Part shown: piece by piece, positions 9,682 to 16,965 of the stretch
How positions within the stretch are numbered: the stretch's first letter is position 1
How the letters are laid out: every line of letters starts with the position of its first letter
Source of the DNA: Streptococcus sanguinis
GTDB taxonomy: Bacteria > Bacillota > Bacilli > Lactobacillales > Streptococcaceae
DNA: 64,000 nt
NCBI RefSeq assembly: GCF_026781265.1
Contig: NZ_JAKUVC010000001.1
Location: forward strand, 1-64,000
Direction: 5' to 3'
Translations under genes and position numbers: made by a program
Notes under the pieces: model-generated
Told to the model about the DNA's origin: nothing
What the model saw: only the letters and a program-made list of their open reading frames with translations
Databases searched by the model: none

Positions 9682-10374
9682 TTACCTCTCCTTGACTGTC
9701 AGACTTTTTTCCAGAAGCTGGGAAGCCAGTGAAACCACTAGAGCAATCCCCCAGTAAATCAAGGCCACCGCTGTATAGGTTTCTAGAGAATAATTGCCTA
9801 GATTCCGGCTGATGAGATTTTGCCCTGCTCCCATGACGTCAACAGCTCCAATCGTATAAGCCAGAGCAGCATCCCGCATGAGATTAAGAAGGGCAGTCGT
9901 GAGATTGGGCAGGGCGATGCGAAAAGCCTGTGGCAGGACGATGCGCAGAAATGTCTGCACCGGTGTCAAGCCAATACTGAGACCTGCCTCAGTCTGTCCC
10001 TTGGGAACAGCAAGATAAGCTGCCTTGAAGACTTCCGCAATCATGGCTGCAAAGAGCAGAATCATGGTGATGATGACAAACACAGTCCGCGACCAATTAT
10101 TGATATCTAGCCCCAGCCACCATTCTAAAAACTCTGGAATACCATAAAAAACCAAGAAAAGTAAGACAATAGGCGGTGTACATCTAAGAATAAATATATA
10201 TCCTCTAGCCAGGCCAGCAAAAGACTGCTCCTCAGCAATCTGAGCCCAAGCCAACAGACCACCCAGCAAGGAGCCAATCAATGCTGTCACAAACATAATC
10301 CATAAAGTGGTCGGCAGAGCCTGCAGCAGACTAGGCAGCAGGCCAAAGACACGGGATAAGTCATACGAGACCAT
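9682..10374 (-). CDS. Amino-acid ABC transporter permease (first)
   Basis: This 230-residue membrane protein has the same fold as its neighbour, with helices near residues 20-42, 58-80, 95-118 and 195-218 and an EAA-type loop (EAGLSIGLTPVQTFLRIVLP). It begins with ATG behind GAAGGAG. A 194-nt gap separates it from the binding-protein gene. I see no promoter or terminator in the gap, so co-transcription is likely, perhaps with altered stoichiometry. Confidence 0.92.
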   Translation of the reverse strand: MVSYDLSRVFGLLPSLLQALPTTLWIMFVTALIGSLLGGLLAWAQIAEEQSFAGLARGYIFILRCTPPIVLLFLVFYGIPEFLEWWLGLDINNWSRTVFVIITMILLFAAMIAEVFKAAYLAVPKGQTEAGLSIGLTPVQTFLRIVLPQAFRIALPNLTTALLNLMRDAALAYTIGAVDVMGAGQNLISRNLGNYSLETYTAVALIYWGIALVVSLASQLLEKSLTVKER

Positions 10375-10568
10375 AATTTTCTTCTCCTTCGACAGTGATT
10401 AGATAGAATAAGCTTCTCTTGGACGGGCACTTTCAGATTGGAGCAACCTTGCTCTCTCTTTGAAATTTCCTTCAAACAGCATCAAGGTCAGCTTAGAAGC
10501 CACCAGCTCTGTATTCAGCTAGCTTCTCAGTCAGCCTTTGATTTTCCATAATCAGCAGACAGCAGCCA

Positions 10569-11453
10569 CTAATCCTTGTCCACATAAGAGAAGACATCTT
10601 CTCCGAAATACTTCTCCGATAGTTTAGCCAAGGTTCCGTCTTTTTCCAGTTCCTTAATTGCCTTCTCGTATGCCTTGGCAAATTCTTGATTTTTTTCGTT
10701 TTTATGAAGCAGGGGATAGGTCGGAATCCCCTTGTAAGGGAACCAAATCAGTTGGTCCGCATACTGATGGTAAGAACCTTCTTTGTCCGTCACGGCTTTT
10801 TCAAATGACAGCTTGATGTCAAAGAAAGCATCGTAGCGCCCTTCCAGAACCCAAGCATAAGCATCAGCCACCTTGAAGGACTCTGCTGCAGTCAAATCAA
10901 TAGGAGCACCACTATGCTTTTGGTTATACTCTTCGATAACCGCCCATTGAGCATTCTGCGGAGAGATTGGTACCAGCTTGCCCTTTTCCTTGGCAAAATC
11001 ATCAATGGTCTTGAATTTTTCAGCGTCTTCCTTGCGGATAGTGAAACCGATAATACTAGCGCCGATTGGGCTTTCTGGAATGATGAACTTCTTCGCCCGC
11101 TCTTCGGTGTACCATGCTCCCTTGGTTCCAATATCATATTTCCCAGATTCCAGACCGACCAAAAGATCCTCATCACTAGTGCCAGTATATTCAAACTGGT
11201 AGTCTGGCAACTTTTCATCAATAGCCTTGAGAACAGCAACCTCATAGCCATCTGATTCTCCCTTTTCATCCACAAAGTCATAGGGAACATAGTTCTGTGT
11301 ATGAGCCACTTTCAAAGTTGTGACCTTACCACTGCCTGATGCAGAGCTGCTCGTCTTGCTAGATGAAGCTCCCGTCAAGGTCCGCCCCAAATAAGTCGCT
11401 GCTACAATAGCAATCACTGCCGCTCCGACAATAATCCATTTTTTCTTGCTCAT
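10569..11453 (-). CDS. Amino-acid ABC transporter substrate-binding protein
   Basis: This 294-residue family 3 solute-binding protein captures the ligand outside the membrane. The N-terminus (residues 5-23) is a hydrophobic helix without a lipobox cysteine, so the protein is probably anchored by an uncleaved helix rather than by lipid. A Ser-rich linker follows, then the two-lobed SBP_bac_3 domain (VAHTQNYVPYDFVDEKGES at its start, GLESGKYDIGTKGAWYTEER in the hinge region). It starts 15 nt after the UroD-like gene upstream, which ties the transporter to that enzyme. The ligand is unknown. Cystine-, methionine- or methylated-amino-acid-type substrates would fit the context. Confidence 0.9.
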   Translation of the reverse strand: MSKKKWIIVGAAVIAIVAATYLGRTLTGASSSKTSSSASGSGKVTTLKVAHTQNYVPYDFVDEKGESDGYEVAVLKAIDEKLPDYQFEYTGTSDEDLLVGLESGKYDIGTKGAWYTEERAKKFIIPESPIGASIIGFTIRKEDAEKFKTIDDFAKEKGKLVPISPQNAQWAVIEEYNQKHSGAPIDLTAAESFKVADAYAWVLEGRYDAFFDIKLSFEKAVTDKEGSYHQYADQLIWFPYKGIPTYPLLHKNEKNQEFAKAYEKAIKELEKDGTLAKLSEKYFGEDVFSYVDKD

Positions 11454-11468
11454 TCTTTCGTCTCCTTC

Positions 11469-12470
11469 TTATGTTAAGCTTGCTGCTTGGCGAACCCACT
11501 GAATCCGCTCTGCCTTAATATCGCTTGGAATAGTACAGTCAGCCCCGATAATCAAAGCTTCCTTACCAGCCTCTGCTATCAATCGCTTGGTCTTGTCTTG
11601 AATAGCTGCTTGACTGCCCGTGTAGAGAAGGCTATTCTTGCCATTTTCAAAACCACCCAGGACAGTCCGACCGCCAAACAATTTCCGGCCCTCCGCTAGG
11701 CTGATGCCTTCTGGCCCCACTGCCCAGTTAATGACCTGAGCTGGATAGTCAGTAAAAAGATGAACATCGTTTCGCGCGCCTTCGTAACCGCAAATGTGCA
11801 GGATATTCACTCCGCCAGCCGCATTGGCTGCTTCCAGCACTGCCAATTCACTAGGAGCAATAAAAACCTCATAGTCTTCAGCCGACACCCGCGCATCCTG
11901 GATGCTCTGAACGCTGAGGTAGATTCCATCCGCACCAGCTTCCTTGATAATCCGCTCCGTCAGAGCTGCAATATCTTGAGCAATCACATCCAGCACCCGC
12001 TTCGTGAGTGCCGCATCCTCCACCAGGAAATCTGCAATGATATCATCTCCACCGGCAACCTTGCCGACCAACCATTTAAAGTAGGTCACTGGCGCAAAAA
12101 TATTGTAAATAGCGACCAAGTCCTCTGTAAAGCCAGCCCTAATCTTCTGAACCAGCTCCACCTGCTCACTAATCCAAGGGTGATCAGCACCTAGCGGCTC
12201 AATATCTGCCAAATCTTTGATAGATTGGACTTTTTTCAAGCGCTCGTTAGGATAGGCAAAGTAACCATCACTCATCAGCTTGATAAAGTCTGGCTCAGCT
12301 TCTGCCAGAAAAGCTTGATGACCAGCCAGATTTTTCTCAATAATGGCCTGATTTCCAAAACCTGCCAGCCACTCATCCTCGCTGGTAAAATGATGCCAGA
12401 AACCAACTGGCACTCGGTCAACGGGCTCTCCTCTGAAAGCCTTCAGTACTAATTCTCTTTTTGAAGTCAT
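11469..12470 (-). CDS. UroD-fold zinc methyltransferase-like protein (copy 1)
   Basis: This 333-residue TIM-barrel protein belongs to the uroporphyrinogen decarboxylase superfamily. True HemE is unexpected because streptococci lack heme synthesis. Instead it carries H225-x-C227 (NILHICG) and C312 (GADCTIPSD). This is the His-x-Cys...Cys zinc signature of the methyl-thiol and methylcobamide methyltransferases MtaA/MtbA, where zinc activates a thiol as methyl acceptor. I chose the ATG at 12470, seven codons inside the longest frame, because AGGAG precedes it at good spacing. It is paralogous to the gene at 12816, with identical motifs and the same RGE-VDRVPVGFW start. Its place next to an amino-acid importer suggests processing of an imported methylated or thiol amino acid. 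That role is inference. Confidence 0.85.
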   Translation of the reverse strand: MTSKRELVLKAFRGEPVDRVPVGFWHHFTSEDEWLAGFGNQAIIEKNLAGHQAFLAEAEPDFIKLMSDGYFAYPNERLKKVQSIKDLADIEPLGADHPWISEQVELVQKIRAGFTEDLVAIYNIFAPVTYFKWLVGKVAGGDDIIADFLVEDAALTKRVLDVIAQDIAALTERIIKEAGADGIYLSVQSIQDARVSAEDYEVFIAPSELAVLEAANAAGGVNILHICGYEGARNDVHLFTDYPAQVINWAVGPEGISLAEGRKLFGGRTVLGGFENGKNSLLYTGSQAAIQDKTKRLIAEAGKEALIIGADCTIPSDIKAERIQWVRQAASLT

Positions 12471-12559
12471 TTTCTCTCCTTTTTCTATCATTCCTATCTA
12501 GCCAATGAGTTGTTTTTTTAGCTTTCTCATAGAGCTAATCTAACTTTTTAGTAAAAATT

Positions 12560-12760
12560 CTAATCTGACAAGAGCAGGGCAGCGATATCATTGGGCTGCA
12601 TCAAGCCAGTTGACTGCTCTGGCAGTTTCTTGATCACCTGCAAATCATCTTCTTTTTTGTCTGAAGAATGGTGAGCATAAATCTGACTGATGCTCAGAAA
12701 TGTTCCTATTATCAAGAATATCAGAGCAAGAACTGCAAGCCTTTTTTGATACCGCTTCAT
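12560..12760 (-). CDS. Small membrane or exported protein between the UroD paralogues
   Basis: This 66-residue protein has an excellent ribosome-binding site (AAAGGAGGAAGATAG before the ATG). Residues 8-28 form a strongly hydrophobic helix ending SQIYA, followed by a His-His and acidic/basic segment (HHSSDKKEDD) and a short hydrophobic C-terminus. It could be a single-pass membrane protein or a cleaved small extracellular peptide. It lies 55 nt after one UroD-like gene and about 90 nt before the next, on the same strand, so it belongs to the operon. I do not recognise the family. Confidence 0.72.
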   Translation of the reverse strand: MKRYQKRLAVLALIFLIIGTFLSISQIYAHHSSDKKEDDLQVIKKLPEQSTGLMQPNDIAALLLSD

Positions 12761-12815
12761 CTATCTTCCTCCTTTAAAGAGTTGAAAATTGCTTTTTATG
12801 TCTTTGGCAAGTCCG

Positions 12816-13823
12816 TCAGAACTGACTAGCTGCCTGACGAATCCAGTCCAGTCTTTCTATTTCGAAATCATCCGGTACTGTGCAGTCAGCCCCTAGAATC
12901 ACTCCCTGACTGCCAGCTGCAGCCAGCAACCGCTTGGTCTCAGCCTCTAATTCTGCACGACTGCCTGTATTTAGAAGAGCTGCTCTGCCATTTTCAAAGC
13001 CGCCCAAGACAGTCTGACCACCAAAGAGCTTGCGCCCTTCCGCTAAGCTGACCCCCTCATGATGGGTTGCCCAGTTAAAGACTTGAGCCGGATAGTCTTT
13101 GAACAGTTCCAAATCATTGCTGGCCCCTTCAAAGCCGCAGATGTGGAGAATATTCTGACCGCCAGCCGCATTGACCGCTTCCAGGACCTTAACCGTACTA
13201 GGCTCAATATAACGACGATAACTGGCCGCATCTACCCGACCGTCTTGGATTTGCTGGGTACTGAGATAAATCCCCTCAATGCCCACTTCCTCAATGATAC
13301 GTCTAGTCAAAATAGCAATATCACCGGCAATGACATCTAGAACATGTCCTGTCAGCTCAGGATCCTCTGCTAGAAAATCTGCAATTTCTCTATCTCCTCG
13401 CGACCCTTCCCTGCGGAACCAGCGCTTGAGATAGGAGACCGGCGCAAAAATATTGTAGAAGGAAGCGAGGTCCTCCGGATAGCTTTCTTTCACAGCCTTC
13501 ACCATCTCAATCTGCTGCTCAATCCAAGGATGATCCTCACCGATAGACTGGATAGCTGCTAAGTCACGAATGGACTCAATATGATCCGAATAAAGCGTGC
13601 TGGGATACTTAAAGAAGCCATCGCTCATAATCTTGACAAAGTCTGGCCGTGCAGCTCGAACATAAGCAGCATGCCCCTCAACACTTTTATTGAAAATCAC
13701 TGGATTGTCCAGGCCTAGCATCTTTTCCTCTTGGCTTACAAAGTGAAACCAAAATCCAACAGGCACTCGGTCAACTTCTTCACCCCGAAAAGCTCTCAGC
13801 ACTAATTCTTTCTTGCTGACCAT
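12816..13823 (-). CDS. UroD-fold zinc methyltransferase-like protein (copy 2)
   Basis: This 335-residue paralogue of the gene at 11469 is first in the operon. The zinc motif is conserved as H227-x-C229 (NILHICG) and C314 (GADCTVPDD). The chosen ATG at 13823 follows AGGAGG at five bases, much better than the in-frame start at 13862, which has no site. The two copies differ mostly in the N-terminal third (around residues 30-60 and 130-145), where substrate-shielding loops would lie, so they may act on different methyl donors or work as a donor/acceptor pair. The family role is known only by analogy with MtaA/MtbA, and the actual substrate is unknown. Confidence 0.85.
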   Translation of the reverse strand: MVSKKELVLRAFRGEEVDRVPVGFWFHFVSQEEKMLGLDNPVIFNKSVEGHAAYVRAARPDFVKIMSDGFFKYPSTLYSDHIESIRDLAAIQSIGEDHPWIEQQIEMVKAVKESYPEDLASFYNIFAPVSYLKRWFRREGSRGDREIADFLAEDPELTGHVLDVIAGDIAILTRRIIEEVGIEGIYLSTQQIQDGRVDAASYRRYIEPSTVKVLEAVNAAGGQNILHICGFEGASNDLELFKDYPAQVFNWATHHEGVSLAEGRKLFGGQTVLGGFENGRAALLNTGSRAELEAETKRLLAAAGSQGVILGADCTVPDDFEIERLDWIRQAASQF

Positions 13824-13876
13824 TACTTCCTCCTTCTTTGAATTTGTAATATATCTTACCATCCTCTTTTTCTCCT

Positions 13877-13893
13877 GGGAAATATATTTTCCC
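13877..13893. promoter_or_regulatory. GGGAAA-N5-TTTCCC dyad upstream of the UroD operon
   Basis: The bases GGGAAATATATTTTCCC form a dyad about 55 nt before the first UroD-like start, where an operator would be expected. No regulator gene is adjacent. A convincing -35/-10 pair was not found, though TATATT lies about 13-18 nt downstream of the dyad. Confidence 0.4.
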
Positions 13894-13930
13894 TATCAGC
13901 CTGATTAAAAATATTTATCAAAGCAAAATA

Positions 13931-13956
13931 AAAAAGCTAGACTAAGCTAGCTTTTT
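13931..13956 (-). terminator. Terminator downstream of glmS
   Basis: AAAAAGCTAG (13931-13940) and CTAGCTTTTT (13947-13956) pair perfectly around a 6-nt loop, with A and T runs on both sides. It separates glmS from the UroD/ABC operon. Confidence 0.8.
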
Positions 13957-14071
13957 CAAGGCTTTTCAGACTCCGCTGAATAACCTTATTTTTCGTACCC
14001 TTTTTAGATAAGTACTATATATATTTTCTATGGATGAGATAGGTAATTTTTATAGTCAAAGCCTGCTGCGC

Positions 14072-15883
14072 TTATTCTACAGTGACAGACTTAGCCAGAT
14101 TACGCGGTTTATCAACATCCAGACCACGGTGCAGGGTTGCAAAGTAAGCAATGAGCTGTGTCGGCACCACCATAGAGATTGGTGACAGATATGGGTGAAC
14201 CTGATTGAGTACGATATCGTCTCCTTCTTTGGCTACATTCTCCTCAGCAATGGTCAGCACCTTGGCACCCCGAGCTACGACTTCTGAAATATTGCCCCGA
14301 GTATGGCTAGCCAAGACTTCATCTGAAAGCAAAGCCAAAACTGGTGTTCCGTCTTCAATCAGAGAGATCGTACCGTGTTTGAGCTCACCAGCAGCAAAGC
14401 CTTCACACTGGATATAAGAAATTTCTTTGAGTTTTAAGCTAGCTTCCATCGCCACATAGTAGTCTTGACCACGGCCAATATAGAAAGCATTGCGAGTTGT
14501 TTCTAGAAGGCCGCGGACCTTATTGTCAATCAACTCTTTTTCTGACAAAGTGGACTCAATAGACTGCGCAACTAAGGACAGCTCGTGAACCAAGTCAAAG
14601 GCTGCCGCTTTTTCAGAAGCATTGGCATCACCAACGGCTTTGGCTAAGAATGCTAGCGCTGCAATCTGAGCCGTGTAAGCCTTGGTGGAAGCCACTGCAA
14701 TTTCCGGACCTGCATGCAGCAGCATGGTATGATTGGCTTCCCGAGAAAGCGTAGAACCTGGAACATTGGTCACGGTCAAACTTGGAATACCCATCTGATT
14801 CGCCTTGACTAAGACCTGACGGCTGTCAGCTGTCTCACCAGATTGGCTGATAAAGATAAAGAGAGGCTTCTTGCTGAGGAGAGGCATGCCGTAGCCCCAC
14901 TCAGAAGCAATGCCCAGCTCAACAGGTGTATCCGTCAACTCTTCCAGCATACGCTTAGAAGCATAGCCAGCATGATAAGAAGTTCCAGCTGCAAGGATAT
15001 AGAGACGATCAGCTTCCTGGACAGCTTTGACAATATCTGCATCTACTGATACTTGCCCCTTATCATCTGTATAAGCGCTGATTAGCTTACGCATCACAGT
15101 TGGCTGCTCATCGATTTCCTTGAGCATATAGTATGGATAAGTTCCCTTACCAATATCGGAAAGATCTAGCTCAGCAGTATAGCTTTCACGCTCCAGAGTA
15201 TGCCCGTCATAATCCTGCACTTCCACACTGTCTTTACGGACAATAACCAGCTCTTGATCATGAATTTCCATAAACTGATTCGTCTCACGAATCATGGCCA
15301 TGGCATCTGAACAGACCATATTGTAGCCATCACCCAGTCCAACTAGAAGAGGTGATTTATTTTTAGCAACATAGATAACATCTGCATCTTCTGAGTCCAC
15401 CAAAGCAAAGGCATAAGAACCACGTATAATGTGGAGAGCTTTTTTAAATGCTTCTAAAAGAGACAAACCTTCTTCTTCAGCAAATTTGCCAATCAAGTGT
15501 ACAACAATCTCTGTATCTGTCTGCCCCTTGAAGTCATGACCAGCTAGATAAGTATTCTTAATATCAAGGTAGTTCTCAATCACACCGTTATGAACCAAGA
15601 CAAAACGGCCTGTCTGTGAAGTATGAGGATGGGCATTATTTTCACTTGGTTTTCCATGAGTAGCCCAACGAGTATGTCCAATACCAGTAGTCCCAGCGAC
15701 ATCAATGCCAATTTTAGCATGTAGGTCAGCGATACGACCGACAGACTTGACCAGACTAGAAGTTTTCCCTGTTGTTACAAAAATTCCAGCTGAGTCATAA
15801 CCACGGTATTCCAGCTTTTCCAACCCCTGCATCAAAATATCTGTTGCGTTGCGATTTCCGACAACTCCGACAATTCCACACAT
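14072..15883 (-). CDS. glmS: Glucosamine-6-phosphate synthase GlmS
   Basis: GlmS converts fructose-6-phosphate and glutamine to glucosamine-6-phosphate, the entry step to peptidoglycan amino sugars. The 603 residues begin MCGIVGVVG, with Cys2 as the nucleophile of the class II glutaminase domain (1 to about 220). Two SIS sugar-isomerase domains follow (about 285-420 and 455-590), with the SQSGETADS sugar-binding loop. The C-terminus DKPRNLAKSVTVE is the conserved family end. It is monocistronic with a strong promoter. No glmS ribozyme core is apparent. The two NagR-like half-sites in its promoter region suggest amino-sugar control. Confidence 0.98.
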   Translation of the reverse strand: MCGIVGVVGNRNATDILMQGLEKLEYRGYDSAGIFVTTGKTSSLVKSVGRIADLHAKIGIDVAGTTGIGHTRWATHGKPSENNAHPHTSQTGRFVLVHNGVIENYLDIKNTYLAGHDFKGQTDTEIVVHLIGKFAEEEGLSLLEAFKKALHIIRGSYAFALVDSEDADVIYVAKNKSPLLVGLGDGYNMVCSDAMAMIRETNQFMEIHDQELVIVRKDSVEVQDYDGHTLERESYTAELDLSDIGKGTYPYYMLKEIDEQPTVMRKLISAYTDDKGQVSVDADIVKAVQEADRLYILAAGTSYHAGYASKRMLEELTDTPVELGIASEWGYGMPLLSKKPLFIFISQSGETADSRQVLVKANQMGIPSLTVTNVPGSTLSREANHTMLLHAGPEIAVASTKAYTAQIAALAFLAKAVGDANASEKAAAFDLVHELSLVAQSIESTLSEKELIDNKVRGLLETTRNAFYIGRGQDYYVAMEASLKLKEISYIQCEGFAAGELKHGTISLIEDGTPVLALLSDEVLASHTRGNISEVVARGAKVLTIAEENVAKEGDDIVLNQVHPYLSPISMVVPTQLIAYFATLHRGLDVDKPRNLAKSVTVE

Positions 15884-15931
15884 AACGTTACTTCTGATTT
15901 CTAGTCTTAGAAACCAGCCCTTCTTATTAAA

Positions 15932-16020
15932 ATTGGTATAGTTCGATTGAAATTAAATAAATTCAATAGAGATAGTATACAAACTCTTTTTTGGTTTGTC
16001 AAGCATGAGATTGGTATAGT
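15932..16020. promoter_or_regulatory. Paired NagR/dre-like half-sites flanking the glmS promoter
   Basis: ATTGGTATAGT occurs twice on the plus strand, at 15932-15942 (downstream of the -10) and at 16010-16020 (upstream of the -35). It matches the half-site of dre operators bound by GntR-family NagR/YvoA regulators, which control glmS and nag genes in S. mutans. No nagR gene is in the window. Confidence 0.5.
15974..16002 (-). promoter_or_regulatory. Promoter of glmS
   Basis: Minus-strand TTGACA (15997-16002), a 17-nt spacer and TATACT (15974-15979) form a near-consensus sigma-A promoter, giving a leader of about 85 nt. Confidence 0.85.
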
Positions 16021-16096
16021 CATAAATCAATATCTATTACACAGCTCAAAAAAACGCTGCTAAAAATCAACGAACTTCGTTAGAAATTTTATTCCA

Positions 16097-16786
16097 TTAA
16101 ATTGCAAAGACTTGCCCTACAGCATAGGTAACAGCCATAGTTAAAAGACCGATAACGAGGTTGCGAATCATAGCATTTTTGAGCGGTGCTTTGCCCAATC
16201 TAGCGCTGGTATAGCCTGTTCCCAAGAGAGCCAAGGCCACGATTAATACGGTTGCCCAGATACGAACGCCGGCTGGAAGCAGGATAATGGTAATCATAGG
16301 GAAAAGCGCACCAACAGCAAAGGCTAAAAAGCTTGATACGGCAGCATGCCAGGGATTAGTGAACTCCTCAATCTCAATGCCATATTTTTCCTGCACCAAA
16401 GCCTCCAACGGATCTTGGAGAAAAGCCCGATTAGTCATGAGCTGGGCAGAAGTCTCACATTCGCCATTTTGGACATAAGCGGCATAGAGAGACTGCCTAG
16501 CGATATCCGGATTTTTCTCTAAAAGCTCCCGCTCTCTGGCAACAGCAGCTTCTTCTGTATCCTTTTGAGTAGAAACAGAAACATACTCTCCACCAGCCAT
16601 AGAAAAGGCACCCGCAAAGACTGCCGCCAAACCAGACAGAAAGATAATCCAGACATCGTCCGTCGCACTGGCCACCCCGATAACCACACCTGCAATGGAA
16701 ATAATACCATCATTGGCTCCCAAAACCCCTGCCCGCAATATATTCAGCCGACCACTAAAGTTCGTATCAATTTTATGTTCTTCCAC
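16097..16786 (-). CDS. VIT1/CCC1-family iron or manganese transporter
   Basis: This 229-residue membrane protein belongs to the VIT/CCC1 family, which moves Fe2+ or Mn2+ out of the cytosol. Helix 1 carries the family pattern GANDGIISIAGVVIGVA (about 24-40), and helix 2 (about 46-66) leads to MAGGEYVSVSTQKD. A cytosolic Glu-rich metal-binding segment (about 77-130) and three C-terminal helices (about 146-225) follow. The start is GTG at 16786. A perfect PerR-like palindrome overlaps the -10, so induction by peroxide or iron status is likely. Export rather than import is inferred from the family. Confidence 0.9.
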   Translation of the reverse strand: MEEHKIDTNFSGRLNILRAGVLGANDGIISIAGVVIGVASATDDVWIIFLSGLAAVFAGAFSMAGGEYVSVSTQKDTEEAAVARERELLEKNPDIARQSLYAAYVQNGECETSAQLMTNRAFLQDPLEALVQEKYGIEIEEFTNPWHAAVSSFLAFAVGALFPMITIILLPAGVRIWATVLIVALALLGTGYTSARLGKAPLKNAMIRNLVIGLLTMAVTYAVGQVFAI

Positions 16787-16813
16787 TATTTAAATTTTCT
16801 CTTCCTTTTTTAT

Positions 16814-16850
16814 TTATAATGATTATAAATAAAATCCAGAAGTAATACAA
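16814..16850 (-). promoter_or_regulatory. PerR-like box overlapping the promoter of the VIT transporter
   Basis: TTATAATGATTATAA (16814-16828) fits the PerR consensus TTATAATnATTATAA exactly, and the dyad extends three more bases on each side. The minus-strand promoter is TTGTAT (16845-16850), a 17-nt spacer and TATAAT (16822-16827), so a bound repressor would cover the -10. A second 14/15 match lies at 16935-16949. Confidence 0.75.
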
Positions 16851-16902
16851 GAGAAAATCGAAAAATGAGAAAAGTTCTACTATTTAAGAGAAGAAAGGCA
16901 TT

Positions 16903-16930
16903 GAAAAAAGAGCCGTTTTAAACGACTCCT
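16903..16930 (-). terminator. Terminator of leuS
   Basis: GAGCCGTTT and AAACGACTC pair with one wobble. On the minus strand the stem is followed by six T residues. It lies about 36 nt past the leuS stop. Confidence 0.8.
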
Positions 16931-16965
16931 TTCTTTATAATCACTATAATGCTGTAACAAACTAA

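Noticed and set aside
10287..10475. Minus-strand 62-codon frame across the first permease start
   Set aside because: It is out of frame with the permease, has no ribosome-binding site and no recognisable features.
11469..13823. True uroporphyrinogen decarboxylase (HemE) for the two UroD-fold genes
   Set aside because: There are no other heme genes, streptococci lack heme synthesis, and the zinc motif H-x-C...C is that of methyltransferases.
15884..15973. glmS ribozyme upstream of glmS
   Set aside because: The leader is only about 85 nt and no ribozyme core was recognised. Streptococcal glmS genes are not known to carry it.
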